A stretch of DNA of 46,077 bases, from the NCBI RefSeq assembly GCF_900128485.1, contig NZ_LT635861.1, forward strand, positions 423,646 to 469,722, in the 5' to 3' direction. Position 1 is the stretch's first letter. Each line of letters begins with the position of its first letter. Position numbers and translations under genes: made by a program. This document shows positions 16,800 through 25,309 of the stretch, piece by piece. The notes beneath the pieces are model-generated. The model was not told the DNA's origin. It worked only from the letters and a program-made list of their open reading frames with translations, and searched no databases. The DNA comes from Duodenibacillus massiliensis (lineage in GTDB: Bacteria; Pseudomonadota; Gammaproteobacteria; Burkholderiales; Burkholderiaceae_F).

Positions 16800-18050
16800 T
16801 TACTTTGCCGCCGCAATACGGGTTCTCAGTGCTTCAAGCATCCCCGGAACGATGCGGCCCTCCTTCATGAAGCCCGCTTTTTCAAGGTAGGCGGAGACCT
16901 GGAAGATATCCTTGTCGCCGCGCCCGGAGAGGTTTACGAGAAGCGTCTGTTCTTTTTCGGGGTTTTCGCGCACAAGCTTTAAGGCGTAGGCCAGGGCGTG
17001 TGAGCTTTCCAGAGCCGGAATAATGCCTTCTTCCATTGAAAGCGTCATGAAGGCTTCAAGCGCCTCAAGGTCGGTTGCGGCCACATAACTGACACGCCCG
17101 ATATCCTTGAGGTAGGCGTGTTCCGGGCCCACCGACGGGAAGTCCAGGCCCGCGGAAATCGAGTAGGACTCGTTGATCTGGCCTTCATCGGTTTGCATGT
17201 TGAAGGTGCGGGCGCCGAAAAAGATCCCGACCTTGCCGTTTTCAAGCTTCATGCCGTTTTCCGGGGTGTCGGCGCCGAGTCCTGCGGGTTCCACGCCGTA
17301 AAGCTTCACATCCTTTTCGCCGATAAAGTCGGTGAACATGCCGATCGCGTTGCTGCCGCCGCCGATACAGGCAAGAACGGCATCCGGGAGCTTGTGCTCA
17401 AAGGCAAGAATCTGCTTTTTGGCTTCCTCTCCGATGATTTTCTGAAACTCACGCACGATTGTGGGGAAGGGGTGGGGACCGGCGGCGGTGCCGAGCATGT
17501 AGTGCGTCGTTTCAAAACTTTCGGACCAGTCTCTGAGAGCTTCATTGCAGGCTTCTTTAAGCGTCCCTCTGCCGTGGCGCACGGGGACGACTTCCGCGCC
17601 CATGAGTTCCATACGGAAAACATTGGGCTTTTGGCGCTCCACGTCCTTGGCTCCCATGTAGACGCGGCATTTCAGCCCCAAAAGGGCGCACACGAGCGCT
17701 GTTGCCACACCGTGCTGGCCGGCACCGGTTTCAGCGATGATGCGGGTTTTGCCCATGCGTTTGGCCAAAAGCGCCTGTCCCAATACCTGATTGGTTTTGT
17801 GCGCGCCTCCGTGCACGAGGTCTTCGCGCTTTAGGTAAATCTTTGCCTTGGTGCCGCGGGTGAGATTGCGGCAGAGTGTGAGGGGTGTGGGGCGCCCCGC
17901 GTAATTGACGAGGAGGTCTGTGAGCTCCTTCTGAAACGCGGGATCCTTCTGTGCGTCGACAAAAGCCGCTTCCAGCTGGTTTAAAGCGGGGATCAGAAGT
18001 TCGGCCACGTACTGGCCGCCGTAATTGCCGAAATAGGGGTTAAGCAGCAT
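16800..18050 (-). CDS. trpB: Tryptophan synthase beta subunit
   Basis: 416 residues, a PLP enzyme that joins indole to serine. The PLP lysine is K85 in GGAHKTNQ, and the phosphate cradle GGGSNAIG is present. The start at 18050 ([15 protein letters not shown]) matches family N-termini; its ATG overlaps the end of trpD by 11 bases, which suggests translational coupling. The longer in-frame extension upstream lies wholly inside trpD and is rejected. This is the standard TrpB1 form that pairs with TrpA. Confidence 0.97.
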   Translation of the reverse strand: MLLNPYFGNYGGQYVAELLIPALNQLEAAFVDAQKDPAFQKELTDLLVNYAGRPTPLTLCRNLTRGTKAKIYLKREDLVHGGAHKTNQVLGQALLAKRMGKTRIIAETGAGQHGVATALVCALLGLKCRVYMGAKDVERQKPNVFRMELMGAEVVPVRHGRGTLKEACNEALRDWSESFETTHYMLGTAAGPHPFPTIVREFQKIIGEEAKKQILAFEHKLPDAVLACIGGGSNAIGMFTDFIGEKDVKLYGVEPAGLGADTPENGMKLENGKVGIFFGARTFNMQTDEGQINESYSISAGLDFPSVGPEHAYLKDIGRVSYVAATDLEALEAFMTLSMEEGIIPALESSHALAYALKLVRENPEKEQTLLVNLSGRGDKDIFQVSAYLEKAGFMKEGRIVPGMLEALRTRIAAAK

Positions 18051-19113
18051 GATGAGTCTCTTTGGCGGTAAAACGGTTGTTGGTGGCGGGAGCGGCTTTG
18101 TGCCGGGCAAAAGCGCGGTGCTCGGCAATGACTTCAAGGCCCTTGCCGGAATCGAGAACGGCGTACGCAAGTTCCATTGCTTCGGGAAGGGTTTCGGCCT
18201 TGCCGCCCGCAATCAGAAGCAGCGCAAGGTTGGCGGCCACGACGGCGCGGTGGGCGGGTTTGCCCTTGCCGCCCAGAATATCGAGGACGCTCTGCGCGTT
18301 TTCTTCGGGGCTGCCGCCCTTAATGTCGTCCAGGCTGTAGGGCGTTTCAACACCGAAGTCTGCCGGCGTAAAGGTGCCGCGGCGGATCGTGCCGTCAGCG
18401 CAGAGTTCCGCGTACTCGGTTTCGCCGTGTACGGCCGCTTCATCGGCTCCGGCGCCGTGCACCACAAAGGCGCGGCGCATACCCTGCAGTTTCAGAACGT
18501 TTGCAACGGTCTCAAGAAGTGCCGGACTGTAGACGCCGATCACGGCGTAGTCGGGATGCGCGGGGTTCGTGAGCGGCCCGAGAATATTGAAAATTGTCCG
18601 AGTTTTGAGTTCCGCCCTCACGGGGCCGGCAAAGCGCATCGCCGGGTGATAGAGCTTGGCGTAGCAGAAGGCAAAGCCCGTGTCCTTCAAAAGCTTTGCG
18701 CTTTCTTCAGGCGTTGCCTTGATGTCAAAGCCAAGGGACGTGAGAACGTCTGAAGCCCCGGAACGCGAGGAAACGCCGCTGTTGCCGTGCTTGGCGATAA
18801 AAAGACCCGCGGCCGCGGCGGCAATGGCTGCCGTCGTGGAAATGTTGATGCTCTGAGTGCCGTCCCCGCCGGTACCGACGATTTCGCCGATCGTGAGGCC
18901 CTCGGGACGCGGGAAGGGAAGCGCGGCACCCCGCATCGCTGCCGCGGCACCCGCGATTTCTTCGGATTTTTCGCCCCGCATTTTGAGCGCGGTGAGAATG
19001 CCTGCGAGCGCAACGGGGGCAACCTTGCCTTCAAAAATTGCTTCAAAGAGCGTGCGGCCTTCGCCTTCGGTGAGAGTTTTGCCTTCGTAAATGCTTTTGA
19101 TGATGGAGTCCAT
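18040..19113 (-). CDS. trpD: Anthranilate phosphoribosyltransferase
   Basis: 357 residues. It transfers phosphoribose from PRPP to anthranilate, the second committed step of tryptophan synthesis. The PRPP loop [14 protein letters not shown] starts at residue 80, and [17 protein letters not shown] follows, with the serines that hold anthranilate. It is the first structural gene after a trpL leader and attenuator. Unusually trpB follows directly, with no trpC or trpF between, and trpE and trpG are absent upstream. Those steps must be encoded elsewhere or be lost. Confidence 0.97.
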   Translation of the reverse strand: MDSIIKSIYEGKTLTEGEGRTLFEAIFEGKVAPVALAGILTALKMRGEKSEEIAGAAAAMRGAALPFPRPEGLTIGEIVGTGGDGTQSINISTTAAIAAAAAGLFIAKHGNSGVSSRSGASDVLTSLGFDIKATPEESAKLLKDTGFAFCYAKLYHPAMRFAGPVRAELKTRTIFNILGPLTNPAHPDYAVIGVYSPALLETVANVLKLQGMRRAFVVHGAGADEAAVHGETEYAELCADGTIRRGTFTPADFGVETPYSLDDIKGGSPEENAQSVLDILGGKGKPAHRAVVAANLALLLIAGGKAETLPEAMELAYAVLDSGKGLEVIAEHRAFARHKAAPATNNRFTAKETHHAA

Positions 19114-19281
19114 GATGGTGTCCTTGGCTGTAAATGATGAAACGTGCGTTTGTCAATCAGTCACAGGGACGCCATCGAAAGAAAGGCCGGGCTGTCTTTC
19201 GCGGGAGGATTCTGGTGTTTGTCATCGTTTCTGCCTTTAAAAAAACCTTTCGCTTTCGGCAGTTTTCGTGACGTACTGATG

Positions 19282-19316
19282 AAAAACCCGCCGGACCTAA
19301 GTTCTCAGCGGGTTTC
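19282..19316 (-). terminator. trp operon attenuator (terminator hairpin)
   Basis: On the minus strand AACCCGC pairs with GCGGGTT and is followed by TTTTTC, between trpL and trpD. A G-rich block just after the trpL stop codon (GGGCGGGG) can pair with the 5' arm (CCCGCT), giving a plausible antiterminator. Ribosome stalling at the Trp codons of trpL would favour that alternative fold. Confidence 0.8.
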
Positions 19317-19356
19317 GTTGTCTGCTTTTTTATGCGTACGACATTGCGGCCCCGCC

Positions 19357-19404
19357 CTATGGGAGGTGCCAGCGCCAATATGCAGAAAAAAGACGGTTTG
19401 TCAT
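19357..19404 (-). CDS. trpL: trp leader peptide TrpL
   Basis: A 15-residue open frame, MTNRLFSAYWRWHLP, with two tryptophans at positions 10 and 12 separated by one residue. AAGG lies about 9 bases before the ATG. A terminator hairpin follows about 40 bases after the stop codon, then trpD. This is the classical arrangement of ribosome-mediated transcription attenuation: with scarce charged tRNA-Trp the ribosome stalls at WRW and the terminator does not form. Confidence 0.88.
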   Translation of the reverse strand: MTNRLFSAYWRWHLP

Positions 19405-19468
19405 GGAAGCAGACCTTTTTTAGTGGTTCCGTAAAAAAGCACGGGGCTTCTTTTTTTCAGTGACGTGT

Positions 19469-19498
19469 ATCGTAACCGAGGAGAAAAAGTCCTGTCAA
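19469..19498 (-). promoter_or_regulatory. Promoter of the trp operon
   Basis: On the minus strand a perfect TTGACA (complement of 19493-19498) and TACGAT (complement of 19469-19474) are 18 bases apart. The start of transcription would fall about 55-60 bases before trpL. No Trp-repressor operator was recognised. Confidence 0.7.
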
Positions 19499-19619
19499 TA
19501 AGGTGCTTTGCCTAACACAAAGAGCTCAGAAGGAGGCCGCCCGAGCGGGCGCAGAAAGCACCGAGCCGCTAAAATGCCCGCTCTTATGCCGCAAAAGCGG
19601 CCGCATAACAGGAAAAAAT

Positions 19620-20279
19620 ATGTCAGAACTCAAAATTGTCGATACGGTTGCCGGAGTAGGTGAGGCCGTCAAGGCCGGAGATCAGGTGCGCGTGCACTAC
19701 ACGGGGCGCCTTACCGACGGCACGGTGTTTGATTCAAGCCACAACCGCAATGAACCGTTTGAGTTCAAAGTCGGTGCCGGTCAGGTGATCCGTGGCTGGG
19801 ACGAAGGCCTCATCGGCATGAAAAAGGGCGGCAAGCGCACGCTCACCGTTCCTCCTGAGATGGGCTATGGCGAACGCGGCATCGGCCCGATTCCTCCGAA
19901 CGCCACGCTCGTTTTTGACATTGAACTGCTCGAGATCGTGGAAGTGCCGCCCGAAGGGGAACTTGAAATCGAAGAAGTCGCCGAAGGTTCGGGCGCAGCG
20001 GCAGAATTCGGCAAGACCGTGCGCGTGCACTACATCGGCAAACTCACCGACGGCACGATTTTTGATGAAAGCTACAGCCGCGGTGAGCCTATTGAATTTC
20101 CGCTCGGCGCCGGCATGGTGATTCAGGGCTGGGAGCAGGGCCTTGTGGGCCTGAAGGCGGGCGGCAAGCGTAAGCTCACCATTCCCTATAACCTCGCTTA
20201 CGGCGCGCAGGGCTATCCCGGTGTGATTCCTCCCTACGCCACGCTCATTTTTGACGTCGAACTCGTAGAAGTGAAGTAA
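19620..20279 (+). CDS. Tandem FKBP-type peptidyl-prolyl isomerase, cytosolic
   Basis: 219 residues made of two complete FKBP domains in a row (about 1-108 and 116-219). Each has the sequence VRVHY.GKLTDGT.FD, then GAG.VI.GW..GL.G.K.GGKR, then IPP.ATL.FD.EL. The two are clearly related copies, about half identical by eye. There is no signal peptide, so it acts in the cytosol, unlike the FKBP of the mcc locus. Most bacterial FKBPs of this type are single-domain proteins of about 110 residues. ATG 19620 follows AGGAAAAAAT. It is divergent from the trp operon and stands alone. Confidence 0.93.
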   Translation: MSELKIVDTVAGVGEAVKAGDQVRVHYTGRLTDGTVFDSSHNRNEPFEFKVGAGQVIRGWDEGLIGMKKGGKRTLTVPPEMGYGERGIGPIPPNATLVFDIELLEIVEVPPEGELEIEEVAEGSGAAAEFGKTVRVHYIGKLTDGTIFDESYSRGEPIEFPLGAGMVIQGWEQGLVGLKAGGKRKLTIPYNLAYGAQGYPGVIPPYATLIFDVELVEVK

Positions 20280-20299
20280 CGGCGGGAATTTTCCCAAAA

Positions 20300-20343
20300 A
20301 CAAAAAAGGCACGGCAACCGCTTTGGGTCCGTGCCTTTGTTTT
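20300..20343. terminator. Bidirectional terminator between the FKBP gene and maf
   Basis: AAAGGCACGG pairs with CCGTGCCTTT. T-rich tracts lie on both sides, so it can stop transcription from either strand. Confidence 0.85.
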
Positions 20344-20358
20344 TAGGCTTTGCCCGCG

Positions 20359-20976
20359 TCAGAAAGCGGTGAGTCCCAGAGGCCGCAGAAGCGCTCCGGT
20401 TTCAAAAACCGGGAGCCCCATGATGCCGCTGTAGCTGCCGGTGATCTCGCGGATAAAAAGGCCCGCAAGTCCCTGAATGCCGTAGCCGCCTGCCTTGTCG
20501 TAAGGCTCCTCGGTGGCGATGTAGGCTTCAATGATTTCATCCGTGAGCGGCGCAAAGTTCACTTTGGAAACGCTTACCGCGGAGCGGATCAGCCCGGAGG
20601 GCATTGCCAGACAAACGGCGGTCCGCACTTCATGCGTGCGGCCCGAGAGAATGCGCATAAATTCACGGGCTTCATCGCGGCCGTCTGGTTTTCCGAGAAT
20701 CGTGTCGCCCGCAATCACCACGGTGTCGGCGGAAAGCACGGGGGCGGGCGCTTTGCCGGCGTTTTTGATGACGGCAAGACAGGCTTCGGCCTTTTCCTTT
20801 GCCGTTCTCACCACGTAGTCGGCGGGGCGCTCGTCGGGGAGCTGCTCTTCGTCACCCGCACAGTACGTGAGAACCTCAGCCTTCCCCACAGGAAGAATTT
20901 CGAAGTCTTTAACCCCCATCGTCGTAAGAATTTCGCGGCGGCGGGGGCTTTTGCTCGCAAGATAAAGACTGGGCAT
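20359..20976 (-). CDS. maf: Maf-family nucleotide pyrophosphatase
   Basis: 205 residues. It hydrolyses non-canonical or pyrimidine nucleoside triphosphates (house-cleaning). The N-terminal LASKSPRRREIL carries the phosphate-binding Ser and Arg residues, and SADTVV contains the catalytic Asp; TYCAGDEEQ is a family variant. YGIQGLAGLF in the last third is typical of Maf. ATG 20976 is two bases from the rlmH stop codon, so they are coupled. The exact nucleotide preference (dTTP/UTP or m7GTP) is not certain. Confidence 0.94.
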   Translation of the reverse strand: MPSLYLASKSPRRREILTTMGVKDFEILPVGKAEVLTYCAGDEEQLPDERPADYVVRTAKEKAEACLAVIKNAGKAPAPVLSADTVVIAGDTILGKPDGRDEAREFMRILSGRTHEVRTAVCLAMPSGLIRSAVSVSKVNFAPLTDEIIEAYIATEEPYDKAGGYGIQGLAGLFIREITGSYSGIMGLPVFETGALLRPLGLTAF

Positions 20977-20978
20977 GG

Positions 20979-21446
20979 TTATGCGCGGTGATAGGGGTGG
21001 TTGTTCAGAATGGACCAGACGCGGTAGATCTGCTCAACGAGCATCACACGCGCAAAGGCGTGCGGCAGCGTCATGGAAGAAAGCCTTAACATCATGCGGG
21101 CGCTTTTTTTGAGTTCGGCATCAAGTCCGTCGGCGCCGCCGATTAAAAAGGTCACGCCGCAGCCTTCGTTTTTCCAGCCTTCAAACTTTTTGGCAAAGTC
21201 CATGGTGGTGAAGTCACGGCCGTGCTCATCCATGGCAACGACAATGTCGCCCGAAGGTATTGCTTTTCTGATGCGTTCAGCCTCAAGTTCCATAAGGCGT
21301 TTGGCGGGCTGTCCGGCGCGGGGCTCGGCTTTGACTTCCTTAACCGACACCGAAAAGTCTTTGGGAAAACGGCCGAGATAGTCTTTGACGGCGGCATCGG
21401 CCCACTCAGGCTGCCTTAAGCCCACGGCAACAACAGTGATGTGCAT
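20979..21446 (-). CDS. rlmH: 23S rRNA pseudouridine-1915 N3-methyltransferase RlmH
   Basis: 155 residues, a SPOUT-fold methyltransferase that modifies pseudouridine 1915 of 23S rRNA. The start MHITVVAVGLRQPEW, the middle VVAMDEHGRDFTT, the SAM-binding knot FLIGGADGLD, and the C-terminal MTLPHAFARVMLVEQIYR with HPYHR are all diagnostic. It lies between rsfS (6 bases upstream) and maf, a common proteobacterial order. Confidence 0.97.
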   Translation of the reverse strand: MHITVVAVGLRQPEWADAAVKDYLGRFPKDFSVSVKEVKAEPRAGQPAKRLMELEAERIRKAIPSGDIVVAMDEHGRDFTTMDFAKKFEGWKNEGCGVTFLIGGADGLDAELKKSARMMLRLSSMTLPHAFARVMLVEQIYRVWSILNNHPYHRA

Positions 21447-21452
21447 GGCGGT

Positions 21453-21803
21453 TTAGGCGGGTTCGGCGGGACGCTTCATGGGAGTGGGGCCCCAGAGTTC
21501 CGCAAGGTTGTAATAGTCCCGGACCGCAGGCTGCATGCAGTGCACAATGACGCTGCCGCAGTCCACGAGCACCCATTCGCCCGTTTCCAGACCCTCGATC
21601 CCGTGAACGGGAAGGCCCGCCGTTTTCACGGCGCGCGCAGCCGAAATTGCAAGCGCCCGGGTCTGACGGTTACTCGTGCCCGAGACCACGATGACGCGCT
21701 CAAAGGCGCTTGTTTTGTCAGTGGTGTCGTAGACGCGGATGTCCTGACCCTTGACGTCGTCAAGCGCATCGACAATGAGTTGAACTAAAGCGTTGTTATC
21801 CAT
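21453..21803 (-). CDS. rsfS: Ribosomal silencing factor RsfS
   Basis: 116 residues. It binds L14 on the large subunit and blocks subunit joining when nutrients are low. The family blocks DALDDVKGQDIRVYDT, VIVVSGTSNRQTRALA and WVLVDCGSVIVHCM are present. I choose ATG 21803 (MDNNALVQL), as family members begin close to this point. An in-frame ATG at 21839 overlaps the nadD stop (TGATG) and would add 12 residues; it could be a coupled start. The gene lies in the nadD-rsfS-rlmH-maf cluster. Confidence 0.95.
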   Translation of the reverse strand: MDNNALVQLIVDALDDVKGQDIRVYDTTDKTSAFERVIVVSGTSNRQTRALAISAARAVKTAGLPVHGIEGLETGEWVLVDCGSVIVHCMQPAVRDYYNLAELWGPTPMKRPAEPA

Positions 21804-21838
21804 GAGAAGAGAGTAAAGGCCGCCCTCACCGGGCGGCA

Positions 21839-22498
21839 TCAGTAGATTTTCTTTTGCGCAATCGTAACGGCAACAGGGGCGGGAAGCCAATGCTGCAGGC
21901 GCTTTAAGGCTTCGGTGCGGGGAAAACGGGCAAAGGTCGCGCGGATAGCGGAGGAGTTGGCCAGATGCGGCACCATCGAAAAGCGGGTGATTTTTCCGCA
22001 GGCGTAATTGCGGATAAGTTCCGGGGCAACCTCTTTATGTTCGGCCCAGCGTAAGACTTCCGCAACAGCCTCCGCGTTTTCGCCGCCTCTGCGGCACACG
22101 GCAACAGAGCAGTAGTCAGTGAAGTCGCGCCAGTGCTTCCAGGTATGAAAGTTCGCCCACTGATCGCACCCGATGATCAGCACGAGGGGCTCAGAGGGGC
22201 CGAGCTCATCTCTGAGCACCTTGAGCGTGTCGATCGTGTAGGTGGCGCCGTCCCTTAAAACCTCGGTGAGGTTGACGCGCATATGGGCTTCGTGCGCCAG
22301 GGCGTCTTCGGCCATCCGTACCCTCAGATCCACGGGCGTGAGCACATTTTTCTGCCAGGGCGCTGAGGCCACAAGCAGCTCAATGCGCTGCAGCCTTAAT
22401 GTGCGCAGTGCCTCACGGGCCAGTGCCAGATGCCCGTTGTGGATCGGATCAAAGGTACCGCCCAAAAGGCCGATACCGCGCGGATAGGTGACTGACAT
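21839..22498 (-). CDS. nadD: Nicotinate-nucleotide adenylyltransferase
   Basis: 219 residues. It makes deamido-NAD from nicotinate mononucleotide and ATP. The nucleotidyltransferase signature GGTFDPIHNGHL starts at residue 13, and the second motif is NSSAIRATF near residue 184. Both match NadD. Its stop codon overlaps a possible upstream rsfS start by one base. Downstream of purD, from which it is separated by a hairpin. Confidence 0.95.
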   Translation of the reverse strand: MSVTYPRGIGLLGGTFDPIHNGHLALAREALRTLRLQRIELLVASAPWQKNVLTPVDLRVRMAEDALAHEAHMRVNLTEVLRDGATYTIDTLKVLRDELGPSEPLVLIIGCDQWANFHTWKHWRDFTDYCSVAVCRRGGENAEAVAEVLRWAEHKEVAPELIRNYACGKITRFSMVPHLANSSAIRATFARFPRTEALKRLQHWLPAPVAVTIAQKKIY

Positions 22499-22511
22499 AA
22501 CCGGTGTATGC

Positions 22512-22542
22512 CGCGGGAGTATTTCGGTTAAACACTCCCGCG
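22512..22542. other. Stem-loop between purD and nadD
   Basis: CGCGGGAGT at 22512-22520 pairs with ACTCCCGCG at 22534-22542. On the minus strand, the direction of the genes, no T-run follows, so it is more likely an intra-operon hairpin than a full terminator. Confidence 0.45.
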
Positions 22543-22551
22543 TGGGTTTTC

Positions 22552-23835
22552 TTACTTGCCGAGCGCCCGGAAGCCGATGTCACTGCGCATCTGCATGCCG
22601 TCAAAGCGCACTTCCCGCGCAGCTTCGTAGGCGGCGTCATGCGCTTTATGAAGCGTGTCGCCCAAGCCCACGGCGCACAGAACGCGGCCGCCCGCGACGA
22701 CAAGTTCACCCTTGGCGTTTTTCGCCGTACCGGCATGAAAGAGGTGATGATCGGCGTCGTTACAGGGAAGGTCCGTGATCACGGCGCCTTTTTCCGGATG
22801 TTCCGGATAGCCGCGGGCGGCAATCACCACCCCCAGGGCACTGCGGTTGTCCCAGGTGAGTTCGGCTTCGTTTAACTTCCCGTCGCAGGCGGCCTTGAGA
22901 ACCTTGGCAAAGTCCCCGGTGATGCGGCTCATGATAGGCTGCGTTTCGGGGTCACCCATGCGGCAGTTAAATTCCAGGGTCTTCACGGTGGGCGTACCGT
23001 CAGCAGCCTTACTGATCATGAGACCGGCATAAAGAAACCCTGTAAAGGGAATGCCGTCGGCGGCCATGCCGCGGATTGTGGGTTCGATGATTTCCCGCAT
23101 CACCTTGGCGTGAATTTCAGGGGTGACGACGGGAGCCGGGCTGTAGGCGCCCATGCCGCCCGTGTTGGGGCCTTGGTCTGCGTCCAAAAGGCGCTTGTGG
23201 TCCTGGCTTGTGGCAAGCGGCAGAACGTGCACGCCGTCACTCATCACGATGAAGCTGGCTTCTTCACCGGCCAAGTAGTCTTCAATCACGACGCGCGCGC
23301 CCGCGGCACCAAACTTGTGGCCTTCGAGCATGTCGTCAACGGCAGCGTGCGCGGTTTCTTCGTCCATCGCGACCACAACGCCCTTGCCGGCCGCCAGGCC
23401 GTCGGCCTTGATCACAATCGGAGCGCCCTTGCGGCGGATGTAGTCGTGGGCCGCGGCCGGGTCGGAAAACGTTTCGTAGTCGGCCGTGGGAATGCCGTGG
23501 CGCTTCATGAAGGCCTTGGCAAAGTCCTTGCTGCTTTCAAGCTGTGCGGCTTCCTTGGTGGGGCCGAAAACGGCAAGACCTTCGGCGCGGAAAACGTTCA
23601 CGAGGCCCTTGGCGAGCGGCGCTTCCGGGCCCACGACCGTGAGGTCAATCCCTTCTTTTTTGGCAAAGGCCGCAAGTTCCGCGATGTCGGTCACCGCCAC
23701 ATTGGTGATGCCTTTTTCAGCGGCCGTGCCGGGATTGCCGGGCGCGGCAAAAACGGCATCCACACTGTCAGCCAGAGAAAGACGCCAGGCGAGGGCGTGT
23801 TCGCGGCCGCCGCTGCCGACAACGAGAACTTTCAT
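22552..23835 (-). CDS. purD: Phosphoribosylamine-glycine ligase (GARS)
   Basis: 427 residues, an ATP-grasp enzyme of purine synthesis that joins glycine to phosphoribosylamine. The start MKVLVVGSGGREHALAW is diagnostic. The ATP-grasp parts GAPIVIKADGLAAGKGVVVA and LLDADQGPNTGGMGAYSPAP are intact, as is LEFNCRMGDPETQ with metal-binding Glu and Asn. The length is normal. It is a stand-alone GARS, not fused with PurN or PurM. Confidence 0.98.
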   Translation of the reverse strand: MKVLVVGSGGREHALAWRLSLADSVDAVFAAPGNPGTAAEKGITNVAVTDIAELAAFAKKEGIDLTVVGPEAPLAKGLVNVFRAEGLAVFGPTKEAAQLESSKDFAKAFMKRHGIPTADYETFSDPAAAHDYIRRKGAPIVIKADGLAAGKGVVVAMDEETAHAAVDDMLEGHKFGAAGARVVIEDYLAGEEASFIVMSDGVHVLPLATSQDHKRLLDADQGPNTGGMGAYSPAPVVTPEIHAKVMREIIEPTIRGMAADGIPFTGFLYAGLMISKAADGTPTVKTLEFNCRMGDPETQPIMSRITGDFAKVLKAACDGKLNEAELTWDNRSALGVVIAARGYPEHPEKGAVITDLPCNDADHHLFHAGTAKNAKGELVVAGGRVLCAVGLGDTLHKAHDAAYEAAREVRFDGMQMRSDIGFRALGK

Positions 23836-23879
23836 GGGTTATCTCCGATAGGGAAAAAAGAAACTCAATAAGTGATGAT

Positions 23880-23925
23880 ACAAAAAAGGCGGCGCTCCGT
23901 AGTTTTGAGGCGTCGCCTTTTTCAG
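23880..23925 (-). terminator. Terminator of yebC
   Basis: On the minus strand AAAAAGGCGACGC pairs imperfectly with GCGCCGCCTTTTT, followed by TTTTTTG. Confidence 0.8.
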
Positions 23926-23938
23926 CAAAACAAACCGG

Positions 23939-24679
23939 TTATTCGGCCGGTTCGTCTTCAAAAACGGCGCTCGTGTAGACGTGGCTCACGTCGTCGAGAT
24001 CTTCGAGTGCGTCAATGAGGCGGCGCATCTTCTCGGCGTCTTCGCCCTTTAATTCCACTTCGTTTAAGGGCTTCATCGTGACGTCGGAGGCAACCGGGGT
24101 GAGTCCGGCCGTTTCAAAGGCTTTGGCAACCGCATCAAAAGCCGCGGGGTCGCAGACCACTTCAATCGAGCCGTCTTCGGCGGTCATCACGTCGTCGGCA
24201 CCGGCTTCCAGAGCCGTTTCCATAACCTTGTCTTCGTCCGTGCCCGGGGCAAAGAGGAATTCGCCGCAGTGCTTGAACTGGAAGGAAACGGAGCCTTCGG
24301 TGCCGAGGTTTCCGCCGTGCTTGGAAAGGATGTGACGGACGTCAGCCACCGTACGGGTGCGGTTGTCGGTCGTGCAGTCGATGATAAGGCTCGCGCCGCC
24401 GATGCCGTAGCCTTCGTAGCGGACTTCTTCGTAGCTCACGCCTTCAAGCTGACCCGTGCCCTTCAGAATGGCATTGTTGATCGTGTCCTTGGGCACATTG
24501 CCTTCACGGGCCTTTAAGACCGCAAGGCGCAGGCGGGAATTCATGTCGGGGTCTCCGCCGCCGCCCACACGGGCTGCAACAATGATTTCACGGACCAGTT
24601 TGGTCCAGAGATTGGAGCGCTTGGCGTCCTGACGGCCTTTACGATGCTGAATATTGGCCCATTTGGAATGACCGGACAT
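23939..24679 (-). CDS. yebC: YebC/PmpR-family (TACO1-like) regulator
   Basis: 246 residues. The family start [21 protein letters not shown] is exact, followed by [14 protein letters not shown] and [13 protein letters not shown]. Members are described as DNA-binding regulators and, more recently, as ribosome-associated factors easing translation at difficult motifs. It is cytosolic and monocistronic here. Confidence 0.97.
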   Translation of the reverse strand: MSGHSKWANIQHRKGRQDAKRSNLWTKLVREIIVAARVGGGGDPDMNSRLRLAVLKAREGNVPKDTINNAILKGTGQLEGVSYEEVRYEGYGIGGASLIIDCTTDNRTRTVADVRHILSKHGGNLGTEGSVSFQFKHCGEFLFAPGTDEDKVMETALEAGADDVMTAEDGSIEVVCDPAAFDAVAKAFETAGLTPVASDVTMKPLNEVELKGEDAEKMRRLIDALEDLDDVSHVYTSAVFEDEPAE

Positions 24680-25023
24680 GAGTTCGACCCTTTTGTAATT
24701 AACCTGAAACGCCTGCCGTAAGCCCGGCTCTTTGTAGTGGTCCGTGAGGACTTTGTTGTCTGAAACAGAAGCTTCGGCAGAAAGAAAACGGGATTTTAGC
24801 GCGGGAGCGGGAAGTGGAAAAGTGTTTTTTTGCGGGGGAGGTTCTCGGTTAAGCGCCTGATGACAGTGAGAAAAGGTCGTCCGGGTCTTTTTCCTGAAAG
24901 GCTCTTTTTCTCAGCCGGTGCAGGAAATTGTGCACAAAGTTCGAAAAAGGTCTGAAAATCGGACATAGTCGTTTCCGGCCGGTCGTGTCCGGCGGAATCG
25001 GCAACATCAAAGGAGAAGAAAAA
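24680..25023. other. Gene-free stretch between yebC and the lgt leader
   Basis: It should contain divergent promoters for yebC (minus) and the lgt operon (plus). I see no box pair close to consensus, no RNA gene, and no reading frame with convincing codon use. Confidence 0.35.
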
Positions 25024-25065
25024 ATGCAGAGACGTATGTTTGCGCAGTGCCTCGCTGTACCTTAA
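25024..25065 (+). CDS. Possible leader peptide upstream of lgt
   Basis: A 13-residue frame, MQRRMFAQCLAVP, preceded at 8 bases by a near-perfect Shine-Dalgarno AAAGGAG (25009-25015), the strongest in this neighbourhood. It is followed by a nested stem-loop (25125-25166) and, 245 bases on, by lgt. The layout of a strong ribosome site, a very short frame and a hairpin looks like a leader peptide, but no repeated codon points to a regulated amino acid. Confidence 0.35.
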   Translation: MQRRMFAQCLAVP

Positions 25066-25124
25066 GCGAAAACTATGTGCATGGTTTGGCTGCGTTTGGG
25101 CCAAGATTAAAAAAATTTCGAAAG

Positions 25125-25166
25125 CCCGCATTCCTCCCGGGGCTCAAGTCCCGGGCTTCCTGCGGG
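25125..25166 (+). other. Nested stem-loop in the lgt leader
   Basis: The outer stem CCCGCA/TGCGGG encloses a symmetric internal loop and an inner stem CCCGGG/CCCGGG. No T-run follows. It may fold in the mRNA leader between the short frame at 25024 and lgt. Confidence 0.45.
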
Positions 25167-25309
25167 AAATTCTGTGAATCAGGAAGCGCTGTCTGCGGCC
25201 GTTGTGTCTGTGGGCGGCGCTTTTTTAGACCGGCCGCAAAAGCCTCATATCAGGCTGATGCTGTATTGTTGCGCCCGCATCTGATATTTCACCGCTTTTT
25301 GCCGACACC

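Noticed and set aside
18051-18212. N-terminal extension of trpB
   Set aside because: It lies completely inside trpD in another frame and lacks similarity; the ATG at 18050 fits the family.
24796-25131. Minus-strand frame in the yebC-lgt gap
   Set aside because: No family, no start signal, and it overlaps the lgt leader antisense.
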